Part shown: positions 10,093 to 21,091 of the stretch, one piece after another
How positions within the stretch are numbered: the first letter of the stretch is position 1
Layout of the letters: each line of letters opens with the position of its first letter
Assembly (NCBI GenBank): GCA_021740125.1
Contig: JAIPAJ010000002.1
Coordinates: 1 to 64,000 of the forward strand
Length of the DNA stretch: 64,000 bases
Direction of reading: 5' to 3'
Source of the DNA: Leadbetterella sp.
GTDB lineage: Bacteria > Bacteroidota > Bacteroidia > Cytophagales > Spirosomataceae
Made by a program: the position numbers and the translations under genes
Notes under the pieces: generated by a model
The model's database searches: none
What the model was told of the DNA's origin: nothing
What the model saw: the letters and a program-made list of their open reading frames with translations, nothing else

Positions 10093-13000
10093 ATGAAAAA
10101 AAATGTGGAGTTCTCGGGCTTAATAGAGAAAATATCTGAGTTTAAAAGCAAGTATTATAAAAACTTACTTTTAAAAGGTGCTTTAATTGGGTTGTCGCTC
10201 ATTTTATTCGCCTATATAATAATCAATTTCTTAGAATACTTTGGAAGGTTTAGTTCTTCTTTTAGGGCAATTCTTCTTATTGGATTCATTGCGGTATCAG
10301 CATACACACTATTTTTCTATATTTTAAAACCCTTGTTTTATTTACTGAACTTCAATAAGCCTATTTCAGACGAAATCGCTGCTCAGCAAATTGGCACATT
10401 CTTTCCCAACATAAAAGATAAGTTACTCAATACGCTCCAGCTGGCAAACGGATTGTCTGATACGGATAATGCCTTGTTGGAAGCGAGTATTGCTCAAAAA
10501 ACAAAAGAATTAAAATTGGTAAAATTTGCTGATGCTATAAACTTAAAAGAAAACAGAAAATATCTAAAATACGCACTTCCACCATTATTGGCCATTTTAT
10601 TGATTTCAGCCATCGCTCCTTCATTTTTCAAAAGTACAGAGCGTATTGTATATTTTAAAAGAAATTTTGCTGAGCCTGCTCCATTTCAGTTCGAAATACT
10701 TAATAAAAATTTACAAGCAGTTAAAAACGAGGACTATCAACTAAATCTTAGATTATTGGGAAACTCCTTGCCTGAAGATGTTTTTTTAGTCTATAACGAC
10801 CGTAAATACAAGATGAATTTTAAAGATTCTAGAAACTTTGACTTTGTTTTTTCTAAAGTGCAAGAGGAAGCAGAGTTCCATTTTCTAGCTGGTGGATTCA
10901 CCTCTAATACCTTTAAATTAGAAATGATAGCCAGACCTAGTTTGCTCTCTTTCAATGTAGAGCTTAAATATCCGGCATACCTAAACAAAACCTCCGAAGA
11001 TTTCGACAACGTTGGGAATCTTATTGTTCCTGAAGGTACTGTTGTGGAATGGAAATTTAAAACAGATGACACAGATTCTTTAAAAGTAATTTTTGAAGGT
11101 AATAAGCCATTGAATATTACCAAAGGATTCATCACTGATTTTAATTTTCAAAAACGATTCGCTAAATCATCAAACTACGAAGTAATTTTAAAAAATGAGA
11201 ACGCTACAACCAATGCCGAAAAAATATCATACTATATCAATGTCATCCCTGATAGGTTTCCACAAATAAGTTTTGAACAAATAAAAGATAGTAGCTTATA
11301 CAATTATATCGGAATAGGAGGGAGTATTTCTGACGATTATGGCTTGTCAGATTTTAAGTTTATATATAGAACCAAGGGCAATACCCCTTTCAAAGCGGTT
11401 GATATTCCTTTTAACAAAACCTCACTTTCTCAAACATTCTTTTATCAGGTAAATATCAACAATCTGGGATTAGAAAAAAGCGATAGACTTGAATATTATC
11501 TTCAAGTTACAGACAATGACGGAGTAAATGGTCATAAATCTACAAAGTCGGGAACTATGAGTTTTGGAATGCCCACCTCCCAGCAATTTGACCAAGAAGT
11601 AGAAAAACAAATTGAAAAAACAGAAGACAAGTTCGAGGATCTTTTACAAAAATCAAAAGAATTTAAGAAAGCCCTAGAAAACTTAGAGTCTGATCTGAAA
11701 AAGAAAAAGGAGATGGACTTTCAAGACAAAAAAGAGTTTGAAGAACTTCTGAAGAAAAAAGATGAAATGATGAAGGAACTCAAGGACCTTCAAAAGCAAC
11801 TTCAAGACCTAAAAGAAAAACAAAATAGATTTGAAAAACAAAGTCCAGAAATGCAGCAGAAAATGGATATGCTCCAAAAAATGCTTGATGAACTCATGAA
11901 AAACGAGGATTCAAAAGCACTCGAAGACTTGAAAAAAATGATGGAGGAGCAGCTCAATGATAAATCTTTGGACAAAATGAATGATTTCAAAAAAGACCAA
12001 AGGAACATTGACAAAGAAATAGATCGCACCATGAAACTCTTTAAGGATCTACAACTAAAACAAAAAGTGGAAGAAACCGTAAAAGAATTAGAAAAACTTG
12101 CTGAAAAACAAGAAGACCTTGCCGATAAAACCGAAAAAGAAAATAAAGATTCTCCAAAAAATGATGATCTGAAAAAAGAACAAGAGAAACTAAACAAAGA
12201 ATTTGAAGAGAAAAAAGAGAAATTAAATGATATAGAAAAGTTAAGTAAAGAACTCAAAAAAGAGGTCGATACCCAAAAAGAAGAGCAGAAGGATGTCTCA
12301 GAAGAGCAGAAAAAGGCTCAAAAAGAGATGGAAAATAAAGACAACAAAGCAGCCAGCAAAGCCCAAAAGAAAGCCTCAAAGTCAATGAAAAAAATGGCTG
12401 CGGAGATGTCAGAAAACATGCAAGGTGCAGAGATGAAACAATTAGACATAGACATAGATGCACTCAGAGACATTTTAGAAAATCTCCTAAAAATATCTCA
12501 TGACCAAGAACGGGTTATGAAAAGCTTTCGGTCTATTTCAGTATCAGACCCTCGCTTTGTTAATCTATCTCAAGAACAATTAAAGATATCTGATGACGCC
12601 AAAGTTGTTGAAGACTCTCTTTATTCACTCGCAAAACGAGTCATGCAAATAGAATCTTTCATAACCAAAGAAGTGACAGATATGAAAAACAGTATTGATG
12701 AATCTGTCAAATTTATTAAAGAACGAAAAACACCACAGGCTGCATCAAAACAACAATTTTCAATGACTTCGATGAACAACTTGGCACTGATGTTAGGCGA
12801 TACCTTCAAACAAATGCAACAAATGATGGCTATGGCCATGCCAGGTTCAGGAAAAGGAGGTAAACAAGGAAATACACCGAGCGAAGGAATGGGTGAAAAA
12901 CAACAGGAGCTAAACAAAAAAATTCAAGGAATGGGGCAATCGGGGATGGGTGGAAAACAATTGTCCGAAGAGTTAGCCAAAATTGCCAATGAACAATCCA

Positions 13001-13389
13001 AAATAAGAAAGCAACTCAAAGACCTTCAAGAACAAATGAATGGTACTGAACAAGGCAAAAAACTTGGAAACAATCTAGATGAATTACAAAAGAAAATGGA
13101 CGAAAGTGAGAATGACTTAGTAAATAAACGTATTACACCCGCATTATTAAAACGTCAAAAAGAAATAGAAATACGCTTACTTGAAGCTGAAAAAGCCATA
13201 AAAGAACAAGAGTTAGACAACAAAAGAAAATCAAATACTGGCGTCACTTTTAACAGGGTGAGTCCACCAGACTTAGAGAAATTCAAGAAAGAGAAAGAAA
13301 AACAACTGGAACTACTACGCACAACTCCTCCAAACTTCACACCTTTTTATAAAAAACAAACAGATAGTTATTTTAAAAGAATCAATTAA
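10093..13389 (+). CDS. DUF4175-like large membrane protein with long Lys/Glu-rich coiled coil
   Basis: Start revised from 10027 to ATG 10093 (MKKNVEFSGLIEK), which removes overlap with xth; N-terminal TM helices, long charged coiled coil. Confidence 0.75.
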   Translation: MKKNVEFSGLIEKISEFKSKYYKNLLLKGALIGLSLILFAYIIINFLEYFGRFSSSFRAILLIGFIAVSAYTLFFYILKPLFYLLNFNKPISDEIAAQQIGTFFPNIKDKLLNTLQLANGLSDTDNALLEASIAQKTKELKLVKFADAINLKENRKYLKYALPPLLAILLISAIAPSFFKSTERIVYFKRNFAEPAPFQFEILNKNLQAVKNEDYQLNLRLLGNSLPEDVFLVYNDRKYKMNFKDSRNFDFVFSKVQEEAEFHFLAGGFTSNTFKLEMIARPSLLSFNVELKYPAYLNKTSEDFDNVGNLIVPEGTVVEWKFKTDDTDSLKVIFEGNKPLNITKGFITDFNFQKRFAKSSNYEVILKNENATTNAEKISYYINVIPDRFPQISFEQIKDSSLYNYIGIGGSISDDYGLSDFKFIYRTKGNTPFKAVDIPFNKTSLSQTFFYQVNINNLGLEKSDRLEYYLQVTDNDGVNGHKSTKSGTMSFGMPTSQQFDQEVEKQIEKTEDKFEDLLQKSKEFKKALENLESDLKKKKEMDFQDKKEFEELLKKKDEMMKELKDLQKQLQDLKEKQNRFEKQSPEMQQKMDMLQKMLDELMKNEDSKALEDLKKMMEEQLNDKSLDKMNDFKKDQRNIDKEIDRTMKLFKDLQLKQKVEETVKELEKLAEKQEDLADKTEKENKDSPKNDDLKKEQEKLNKEFEEKKEKLNDIEKLSKELKKEVDTQKEEQKDVSEEQKKAQKEMENKDNKAASKAQKKASKSMKKMAAEMSENMQGAEMKQLDIDIDALRDILENLLKISHDQERVMKSFRSISVSDPRFVNLSQEQLKISDDAKVVEDSLYSLAKRVMQIESFITKEVTDMKNSIDESVKFIKERKTPQAASKQQFSMTSMNNLALMLGDTFKQMQQMMAMAMPGSGKGGKQGNTPSEGMGEKQQELNKKIQGMGQSGMGGKQLSEELAKIANEQSKIRKQLKDLQEQMNGTEQGKKLGNNLDELQKKMDESENDLVNKRITPALLKRQKEIEIRLLEAEKAIKEQELDNKRKSNTGVTFNRVSPPDLEKFKKEKEKQLELLRTTPPNFTPFYKKQTDSYFKRIN

Positions 13390-13393
13390 ATAT

Positions 13394-13409
13394 TGTTTCA
13401 CGTGAAACA
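13394..13409. promoter_or_regulatory. parS: parS-type centromere site 1
   Basis: Perfect TGTTTCACGTGAAACA, fits the ParB consensus TGTTNCACGTGAAACA. Confidence 0.9.
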
Positions 13410-13418
13410 ATTAAAATT

Positions 13419-13434
13419 TGTTTCACGTGAAACA
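13419..13434. promoter_or_regulatory. parS: parS-type centromere site 2
   Basis: Second perfect TGTTTCACGTGAAACA, 25 bp start-to-start from site 1. Confidence 0.9.
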
Positions 13435-13443
13435 TCAACATAT

Positions 13444-15306
13444 ATGTTCGAACAATACGATGTAATAGTAGTAGGAGCCGGTCACGCAGGATGTGAAGCT
13501 GCACACGCGGCGGCCACAATGGGTTCAAAGGTTTTATTAATCACCATGAACTTGCAAACAATCGCTCAAATGTCTTGTAACCCAGCAATGGGTGGTGTAG
13601 CAAAAGGCCAAATAGTAAGAGAAATAGATGCTTTGGGAGGAATATCAGGAATTGTATCTGACGAAACCATGATTCAATTCAGAATGCTAAATCGTTCAAA
13701 AGGCCCTGCGATGTGGTCGCCTCGTTGTCAATCAGACAGAATGGAGTTTGCTATAAATTGGAGAGATAAGCTTGAAAAAAACCATAATGTGTCCTTCTGG
13801 CAAGAAATGGTAACAGGACTATTGATAGAAAACAATCGCGTTACAGGAGTTAAAACCTCTCTAGGTTTAGACATAAAAGCTAAGTCTGTAGTACTTACCA
13901 ATGGAACATTTCTAAATGGAAAAATACACATAGGCGAAAAAAACTTTGGAGGTGGACGAACAGGGGAGTCGGCAGCTTACGGCATAACTGAGCAATTGGT
14001 AACTTTGGGTTTTGAATCTGGCCGAATGAAAACAGGCACACCACCAAGGGTTGATAGCAGAACAGTTAACTACGAAGCCATGGAAGAACAACTTGGTGAC
14101 GAAAATCCAGAGAAGTTTTCTTATACCAATACACCTACTTTAGGTAAGCAAAATAGTTGTTGGATCAGTTATACAAATCTAGGTGTTCACGATGAATTAA
14201 GAAAGGGTTTCGATAAATCGCCTATGTTCAATGGCCGTATTCAAGGACTTGGTCCAAGATATTGCCCGTCTGTTGAAGACAAAATAAATAGGTTTGCTGA
14301 CAAAGATAGTCATCAAATTTTTCTAGAACCAGAAGGAAGAACAACCATCGAAATGTATGTAAATGGATTTTCTACATCTCTCCCTGAAGATGTACAATAT
14401 GCCGCCTTGAAGAAAATACCGGGATTTGAAAATATAAAAATGCTTCGCCCTGGCTATGCGATTGAATATGATTTCTTTCCACCTACACAATTAAAGCTAA
14501 CTTTAGAAACCCACTTAATAGAAAATCTCTTTTTTGCTGGGCAAATAAACGGTACTACAGGTTATGAAGAAGCAGGAGCACAAGGTTTAATGGCTGGAAT
14601 AAATGCACACAGAAAATGCAAAGAACTGGACGGCTTTATCTTAAAAAGAGACGAAGCATATATTGGTGTTTTGATAGATGATCTTGTAAACAAAGGAACA
14701 GACGAACCCTATAGAATGTTTACATCAAGAGCAGAGTTCAGAACTATCCTAAGGCAAGATAATGCAGACGTAAGATTAACTAAAAAAGGAAACGATATAG
14801 GATTGGCTTCAGACTTAAGATTGGGAAACGTAAATAAGAAAATTGAGAATTCTGAAAAACTATACAAAGTCTTGAGTGAAACCAAAGTTATTCCAGACGA
14901 AATCAATGGTTTCTTAGAAAAGAATAATTCTGCAAACATAAGAGAAAAGGCAACTTTTTATAGTTTATTAAAAAGGCCCGAACTTAGCATAGAAAATCTA
15001 AAACCAGCAAATGATACTTATTATAAAATAATTTCTGAATACTCAAAAGACGAATTGGAGCAAACTGAAATTAAAATAAAGTATGAAAAGTATATAGAAA
15101 AAGAACTTCTTCTGGCGGAAAAACTGACGAAGTTTGATGATCTTAAAATCAATCCTGACTTTGATTACGAGAATCTTAAATCGATATCTATCGAAGCCAG
15201 ACAAAAATTAAAAAAAATAAAACCAATAACATTGGGACAAGCATCAAGAATAAGTGGTGTTTCACCTGCAGATATTTCTGTTATTATGTTACATTTAGGG
15301 AGATGA
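13444..15306 (+). CDS. mnmG: tRNA uridine-5-carboxymethylaminomethyl(34) synthesis enzyme MnmG (GidA)
   Basis: [67 protein letters not shown]; start revised from 13393 to 13444 because the upstream codons are parS DNA. Confidence 0.97.
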   Translation: MFEQYDVIVVGAGHAGCEAAHAAATMGSKVLLITMNLQTIAQMSCNPAMGGVAKGQIVREIDALGGISGIVSDETMIQFRMLNRSKGPAMWSPRCQSDRMEFAINWRDKLEKNHNVSFWQEMVTGLLIENNRVTGVKTSLGLDIKAKSVVLTNGTFLNGKIHIGEKNFGGGRTGESAAYGITEQLVTLGFESGRMKTGTPPRVDSRTVNYEAMEEQLGDENPEKFSYTNTPTLGKQNSCWISYTNLGVHDELRKGFDKSPMFNGRIQGLGPRYCPSVEDKINRFADKDSHQIFLEPEGRTTIEMYVNGFSTSLPEDVQYAALKKIPGFENIKMLRPGYAIEYDFFPPTQLKLTLETHLIENLFFAGQINGTTGYEEAGAQGLMAGINAHRKCKELDGFILKRDEAYIGVLIDDLVNKGTDEPYRMFTSRAEFRTILRQDNADVRLTKKGNDIGLASDLRLGNVNKKIENSEKLYKVLSETKVIPDEINGFLEKNNSANIREKATFYSLLKRPELSIENLKPANDTYYKIISEYSKDELEQTEIKIKYEKYIEKELLLAEKLTKFDDLKINPDFDYENLKSISIEARQKLKKIKPITLGQASRISGVSPADISVIMLHLGR

Positions 15307-16877
15307 AATATATTTTATACTGGACGTGCATTTTTATAATGTTTGGTTGTGCTCAATTTGTCCCACCAACCGGTGGGCCTACAGATAAAGACGCACCAAA
15401 ACTTTTGAACTCAAATCCATCCAACAAAACTAAAAACTTCCATGGTAGCTCCATAAGTATGGATTTTGATGAATACATAGATATAACGGCTTTGAAGCAA
15501 GAATTAATTATTGTCCCAGATCCGAACATATTATATCTAATAAAACAAAAGGACAAAAATGTTAAACTGGTCTTTGAAAAACAGTTTCCAGATAGTACCA
15601 CATTCACTTTAAATTTTAGAAATGGGATAAAAGATTTAAGTGAAAGGAACCCATCAAAAAATCTCAAAATAGTCTTCAGCACAGGCCCAGAAATAGACTC
15701 TCTGACACTCAATGGAACCATCATAGACTTACACACAAAGCGGCCTGTTTTAGACGCGTTAGTGGGCCTTTATAAAAAAGATACACTGCCATTAAACAAA
15801 AAAAAGCCTAATTATTTCATGAAAACTGATAGCTCCGGCAAATACCAATTTGAAAATATTAAAGCTGACAAATATTTTGTAATGTCGTTTACTGACAAAA
15901 ATCAAAACTTAATATTTGACCAGAAAAACGAAAATATCGGTTTTATTAAAGATACTGTAATAGTAAACAAAAATACAGTTATGGACACTTTAGAAATCTA
16001 CCCCGCTAACTATACAAAAAACAAAATCAAAAAAAATATCAGTAGAGAAAATGAATTTATAATACAACTAGACAAACCCACAAAATCAGCCAATATTTCA
16101 TTAGACGACAGCTCAATAGTTACTAACTACGATAAACTAAATTTAAATTTTTTTAAAATAAAACAACCAGCAAACGACACACTTCTTGCTAAAATTATCT
16201 TAGTAGATTCATTAAACATATCTGATACTATTTCGCAGAAAATATATTTTACAAACCCTTCTAAAACAAAAAGAAAAGTTCAAAGCTTTCAAATAAATAG
16301 CTCTATAAAAAACAATCAAGAACTTACACGTACTTCCATTTATACTTTTACTTTTCAGTATCCCATTACTAGATTTGATTCCTCCAAAGCAGTTTTTAAA
16401 ACAGACACTGTTGTCTCAGAGAAACCAAAATATACCTGGATAAACAAAAACACACTTAACATTGAAATAAATACCAAAGCCAGAGACAATACACAACTGA
16501 CTTTTCCTTCAAATATATTTGAAAATTACAAAGGGGATACCAACTCATTATTCAGCATCAAAAATCCAATACTCAATAACGATGACCTTGGAAGTATAGA
16601 AGGAAAAACGATTACAAACACTGGAACAAAAATTGCCCAATTGATAAATGAAGACTCAGGAATAATTACCCAAACTCAAACGTTCATTAACAAATTTAGT
16701 TTTAAAAACATTATTCCAGGATCTTACTTTATAAAAATAATATTCGATGAAAATAATAATGGAATTTGGGATCCAGGTAATATCAACACAAAGAAACGGC
16801 CTGAAAAAATATTGATAACCAAAGAATCAATAAGAGTTAGGGCGAATTTTGAACTCAAAGACATTGAAATAAAATAA
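15303..16877 (+). CDS. Ig-like (SbsA-type) domain lipoprotein
   Basis: Lipobox [22 protein letters not shown] motif, Bacteroidota-type Ig-like lipoprotein; ATGA overlap with mnmG. Confidence 0.75.
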   Translation: MKYILYWTCIFIMFGCAQFVPPTGGPTDKDAPKLLNSNPSNKTKNFHGSSISMDFDEYIDITALKQELIIVPDPNILYLIKQKDKNVKLVFEKQFPDSTTFTLNFRNGIKDLSERNPSKNLKIVFSTGPEIDSLTLNGTIIDLHTKRPVLDALVGLYKKDTLPLNKKKPNYFMKTDSSGKYQFENIKADKYFVMSFTDKNQNLIFDQKNENIGFIKDTVIVNKNTVMDTLEIYPANYTKNKIKKNISRENEFIIQLDKPTKSANISLDDSSIVTNYDKLNLNFFKIKQPANDTLLAKIILVDSLNISDTISQKIYFTNPSKTKRKVQSFQINSSIKNNQELTRTSIYTFTFQYPITRFDSSKAVFKTDTVVSEKPKYTWINKNTLNIEINTKARDNTQLTFPSNIFENYKGDTNSLFSIKNPILNNDDLGSIEGKTITNTGTKIAQLINEDSGIITQTQTFINKFSFKNIIPGSYFIKIIFDENNNGIWDPGNINTKKRPEKILITKESIRVRANFELKDIEIK

Positions 16878-17251
16878 TATGTGGATAACCAAGTGGATAA
16901 CACAATAATTATGTGGAAAGACCCGTGAATAATAAAAGTTAAAAACATACTTACGAGAATCATAATACCTAAAAGCCTAAATTCATCAGAAAGTCAACGA
17001 AAATGTATTTTAATGAACAGGAAGTAAACAATAAAATAATATTAAATTTATGTTAATTAATTTGAATGATTAATTAACATAAATAATTAAAAATCTCAAA
17101 TTCAATAATTTACATGTGGAAAAGACCAATACTTTTCCACAAAAAAATAGAAGAATAAACAATTAAAAATACAAAAAAAAATACTCCACATATTCACAGA
17201 CATAATAATTAATAACAATAAATTTATATTAATAATCTTCTTTTATATTAT
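16878..17251. other. oriC: Putative chromosomal replication origin (oriC)
   Basis: AT-rich intergenic region with clustered DnaA-box-like 9-mers: TGTGGATAA 16880-16888 (perfect), AGTGGATAA 16892-16900, TGTGGAAAG 16912-16920, TGTGGAAAA 17115-17123, TTTTCCACA 17133-17141, TACTCCACA 17182-17190, ATATTCACA 17190-17198; AT-rich core; near mnmG and two parS sites. Confidence 0.68.
17046..17084. repeat. Perfect 16-bp AT-rich inverted repeat inside putative oriC
   Basis: ATTTATGTTAATTAAT (17046-17061) / ATTAATTAACATAAAT (17069-17084), 7-nt loop TTGAATG. Confidence 0.9.
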
Positions 17252-19057
17252 ATGAATTCCATAATAAGAAAAACGATTTTGATTTGGCTGGCTACCTGTC
17301 TCTTTGTCTTTTCACAAGAGCTGGATTTGGCCAATACATACCTCAAACAAGGAGAATATGATAAAGCTGCTGAGATTTACAAAAAATTGAGTACCAATAA
17401 AGATCAAGCGAGGCTTATACATAATGAGTATTTAGCTACTTTGATAAAGCTAAAAGACTATGTGACTGCAGATAAATTTCTGAGAGCTCAAATAAAGAAC
17501 AATAGCAATCAAATATCTTATAAGGCTGATTTAGCTCAACTTTTTGAAATATCTGGCAATGGGGAAGTTGCCAATCTAGAATATGATAAATTGATTGAAG
17601 AAGCTGCTAAAGTAGATGCATATGTTTACGAACTTCAGAATTTTTTCTATAAAGCCAATAAAATTGATCTAGCCGTAAAATTACTTTTGAGTTCAAGATC
17701 AAAAAGCAAAGACCCTTTTAAATTTGATACACAGCTTGCACGTGCTTATCTATATCTAGACCAGAAGGACAAGATGCTCGAAGAGGTGCTTGGCTTTGGT
17801 CAGAGGAGCAAGAACTACTCATATGTACAGGCAACCATTCAAGACAACATTAAAAGCGATAAGGAGATAGATATGCTAGAAAAAATGCTTTATGCCAAAA
17901 TTCAAGCAGATCGCAATGAGAGCTTCAATACCGAAATATTGATTTGGCATTTTACTCAGAAAGCAGATTATGGCAGAGCCTTTATACAAGCTCGGGCATT
18001 GGACAGAAGATTAAAACTAGCTGGTTTTAAGATGTTCGAACTTGCTGGTCAAAGTTTTAATGCCAAAGATTTCAAAAATTCTTCAAAAATGTACCAGTAC
18101 ATTATGGAAGAATACCCCGACGGCGAATTGTATCCCTATGCCCGTAGATGGTTAATACAAAGTAAAGAAGAACTTGTAAAAACTACATTCCCTATTGATA
18201 ATCAGCAGATTAAGGAATTGATAGGCCAATATCAACAACTTATAGCTGATGTAGGGATAACCCAAAAAACCGTAGATGCTTTGCGTAATATGGCCTTGTT
18301 AAACGCCTTTTATTTGCAAGAACATGATAGAGCCATAGAAATACTACAATCGGCCATTACAGGGGCCGGAAACAACCAAAAATTCAAAGATCAATGCAAA
18401 CTCGACTTGGGAGATATATATATTCTTAAGGATGAACCTTGGGAGTCAACTTTGCTTTACATGCAAGTGGAAAAATCACAAAGAGAAGATAATTTGGGAG
18501 AAATAGCAAAACTTAAAAATGCGAAACTTCAGTATTACACTGGACAATTTGAGCTTTCCAAAGAAATTCTGGATGTATTGAAAAAAGCTACAACCAGAGA
18601 AATATCGAACGATGCCATGCAATTAAGTCTTTTAATTCAAGATAATACCGGATTGGATACTTCAGAAGTGGCCATGGCCGATTTTTCCAAAATAGACTTA
18701 CTTATTTTCCAAAATAGGTACGAAGAAAGTATTGTTAAGTTGGATGCTTTGTTCAATCAGTACAAAAGTCATAGTTTAGCCGATGAAATTTTGTGGTTAA
18801 AAGCCAATACATTGCTGAAAATCAATAGAATAGATGAAGCGGTGACCGATTTAAAAAATATTCTAGAAAACTATAAGTATGATATCTTGGCTGACGATGC
18901 ATTGTTTACCCTTGCGAAAGTAACAGAGGAAAACCTCAAAGACAATGAAAAAGCAATGGAATACTACAGACAGTTGTTAAGAGATTATCCAGGAAGTATA
19001 TTTGGGGCCCAGTCTAGAATACGATTTAGAGAATTGCGTGGAGATGGTGTTAATTAA
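17252..19057 (+). CDS. Tetratricopeptide repeat protein, secreted
   Basis: Signal peptide and multiple TPR-like units (LANTYLKQGEYDKAAEIYKKL; KAMEYYRQLLRDYPGSIFGAQSR). Confidence 0.85.
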   Translation: MNSIIRKTILIWLATCLFVFSQELDLANTYLKQGEYDKAAEIYKKLSTNKDQARLIHNEYLATLIKLKDYVTADKFLRAQIKNNSNQISYKADLAQLFEISGNGEVANLEYDKLIEEAAKVDAYVYELQNFFYKANKIDLAVKLLLSSRSKSKDPFKFDTQLARAYLYLDQKDKMLEEVLGFGQRSKNYSYVQATIQDNIKSDKEIDMLEKMLYAKIQADRNESFNTEILIWHFTQKADYGRAFIQARALDRRLKLAGFKMFELAGQSFNAKDFKNSSKMYQYIMEEYPDGELYPYARRWLIQSKEELVKTTFPIDNQQIKELIGQYQQLIADVGITQKTVDALRNMALLNAFYLQEHDRAIEILQSAITGAGNNQKFKDQCKLDLGDIYILKDEPWESTLLYMQVEKSQREDNLGEIAKLKNAKLQYYTGQFELSKEILDVLKKATTREISNDAMQLSLLIQDNTGLDTSEVAMADFSKIDLLIFQNRYEESIVKLDALFNQYKSHSLADEILWLKANTLLKINRIDEAVTDLKNILENYKYDILADDALFTLAKVTEENLKDNEKAMEYYRQLLRDYPGSIFGAQSRIRFRELRGDGVN

Positions 19058-19200
19058 TTCTTAGTCAATGTTTTGTGTGTGGGTAAGTAAATATATATTA
19101 TGCCAATTTATATATTTATGACCAATTTTTTTGATTTAAAAACGCAATTTTTTAACGACCTATTAAATCCAAGCTTTTCAAACACGATCAGTTTTTTATT

Positions 19201-19208
19201 TATCTTTG
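19201..19208 (+). promoter_or_regulatory. Possible Bacteroidota -7 promoter element TATCTTTG
   Basis: Matches TAnnTTTG, 20 bp upstream of the TTG start at 19229. Confidence 0.4.
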
Positions 19209-19228
19209 AAAAAAAATAACGAATCAAC

Positions 19229-20128
19229 TTGAACAAGTCCTTAAAGATATTTCTAACCCTCTTTTTATTAAGCAATTTCTCATTTGCCCAAAGCAAAGGC
19301 TGTGTAATGACCGAAATGATTTTGACAAAAGGTAATCAGCCCCTCAACAAAATCTTGATGGAATATGATAAATTTGACAATATACTTTCGAGGGAGACTA
19401 TTCAGTTTTTTGATGGCGTTGGCGTAAGTTCAAAGGTACTTTTTGAATACAACTCCAAAAACAAACCTACCAAAACAGAATATTATTTTAGAAATCAACT
19501 CACACGAACGGTCAACAAAACTTTTGATAATGTGGGTAACCTTTTATCCGAATCAGAGTCAAAAGAAAATAAAATAAGCAATAGAACGATAAAGGTTGAC
19601 AATAAACTTGAGCAGATTTTCCTGAATGAAGATGGATCTGTTTCTGCGAAACATGTGTCAGAAATAAATGCTAATACGGAGTTATTCACGAAGTATGATG
19701 CTCAAAACAACATAATTTCTACAGAAAAAAAGATACTATCCACATCTGGAAAAACTGTGGAAAAACAGTCGGAAGACTTTTTGGGAAGGGTAAAAAAGAC
19801 AGAAAAATATCAGTACAATAATAAAAACGAATTGACAAAAAAAGAAGATTTCTTAGATGGTCAGCTGGAAAGTTATACAGTTTTTGAATATACAAACGAC
19901 CTAATATCAAAGGTAACGGCTTACACCAAAAACAATCAAGAAGATTATAGATTAGAATATAAATACGCTGGTTCTAACCAAACAGAAGAGCTAAGTTTTT
20001 ACCGTAACGAGTTGGCCAACAAAAAAGTAAAAGAGTACGACGCAAACAACAATTGTATAAAAGAGACCAGCTATACCAAAGATGGTCAAATCATAAACGT
20101 AGCAACATTTAAATATACTTGTAAATAA
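19229..20128 (+). CDS. Secreted uncharacterised protein with YD/RHS-like or MORN-like short repeats (TTG start)
   Basis: Signal peptide; repetitive [36 protein letters not shown] pattern. Confidence 0.65.
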   Translation: MNKSLKIFLTLFLLSNFSFAQSKGCVMTEMILTKGNQPLNKILMEYDKFDNILSRETIQFFDGVGVSSKVLFEYNSKNKPTKTEYYFRNQLTRTVNKTFDNVGNLLSESESKENKISNRTIKVDNKLEQIFLNEDGSVSAKHVSEINANTELFTKYDAQNNIISTEKKILSTSGKTVEKQSEDFLGRVKKTEKYQYNNKNELTKKEDFLDGQLESYTVFEYTNDLISKVTAYTKNNQEDYRLEYKYAGSNQTEELSFYRNELANKKVKEYDANNNCIKETSYTKDGQIINVATFKYTCK

Positions 20129-20133
20129 TAAAG

Positions 20134-21078
20134 ATGGATTTTGTAGCAGAGATAAACAGACTAAAAAAAGAGAAAAACGCCGTAATATTAGCACATTATT
20201 ATCAAACAGCAGACATTCAAGATGTAGCGGATTACATTGGTGATAGCTTGGGACTTTCTCAAGAAGCCGCTAAAACGGAGGCTGATTTGATAGTTTTTGC
20301 AGGTGTAAAATTCATGGCAGAAACAGCCAAAATACTTTCTCCAAACAAAAAAGTCGTTTTGCCAGATATCAATGCAGGATGTTCACTCGAAGAATCCGCT
20401 CCTGCTGATAAATTCAAAGCATTCAAAGCAAATTATCCAAATGCTGTGGTGATTTCTTATGTCAATTGTTCTGCAGAACTGAAGACACTTACTGACATCG
20501 TTTGCACGAGTACCAATGCCATCAAAATAGTAGAAAGTGTACCGGCCGACAAGCAAATCATCTTTGCACCAGACAAAAACTTAGGGGGGTATATCAATCG
20601 CGTAACGGGCAGAAACATGATACTTTGGGATGGAGCGTGTATGGTTCATGAGGCTTTTTCAGCGAGAATGTTGAAGGACATGAAAGAAAAATATCCCGAA
20701 GCCTGCGTTATCGCTCACCCCGAATCTGAGAAACCGGTATTAGATCTTGCGGAATACATTGGTTCTACCACAGGATTGCTAAAATATACCATCAATAGCC
20801 CTAAAAAAGAATTCATTGTAGCCACCGAATCGGGCATTTTGCACCAAATGCAGAAAGCTTCGCCAGATAAAGTGTTCCACGTGGCACCAACTTCTAAAGA
20901 CGGTCGTGCTTGCCAAGCTTGTCAGGACTGCCCACACATGAAGCTCAACACCATGGAGAAACTCTACAATTGCTTGAAAGACGAAACCCCAGAGATTATA
21001 TTACCAGAGCAAACCATAAAAGACGCCAGAGCGGCCATAGATCGCATGCTAGAGATATCGGCGAGATTTGGGTTATAA
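20134..21078 (+). CDS. nadA: Quinolinate synthase NadA
   Basis: [65 protein letters not shown]. Confidence 0.97.
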   Translation: MDFVAEINRLKKEKNAVILAHYYQTADIQDVADYIGDSLGLSQEAAKTEADLIVFAGVKFMAETAKILSPNKKVVLPDINAGCSLEESAPADKFKAFKANYPNAVVISYVNCSAELKTLTDIVCTSTNAIKIVESVPADKQIIFAPDKNLGGYINRVTGRNMILWDGACMVHEAFSARMLKDMKEKYPEACVIAHPESEKPVLDLAEYIGSTTGLLKYTINSPKKEFIVATESGILHQMQKASPDKVFHVAPTSKDGRACQACQDCPHMKLNTMEKLYNCLKDETPEIILPEQTIKDARAAIDRMLEISARFGL

Positions 21079-21091
21079 AACACAAAAAATC

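Noticed and set aside
11802-12257. Long antisense ORF (151 aa, Ser/Phe-rich) opposite the DUF4175-like gene
   Set aside because: Artefact of the AAR/GAR-rich coiled-coil coding strand (TTT/TCT in antisense); no independent coding signal.
20874-20889. TGTTCCACGTGGCACC in nadA resembling parS
   Set aside because: Only 13/16 match, breaks the palindrome and encodes conserved NadA residues (VFHVAP).
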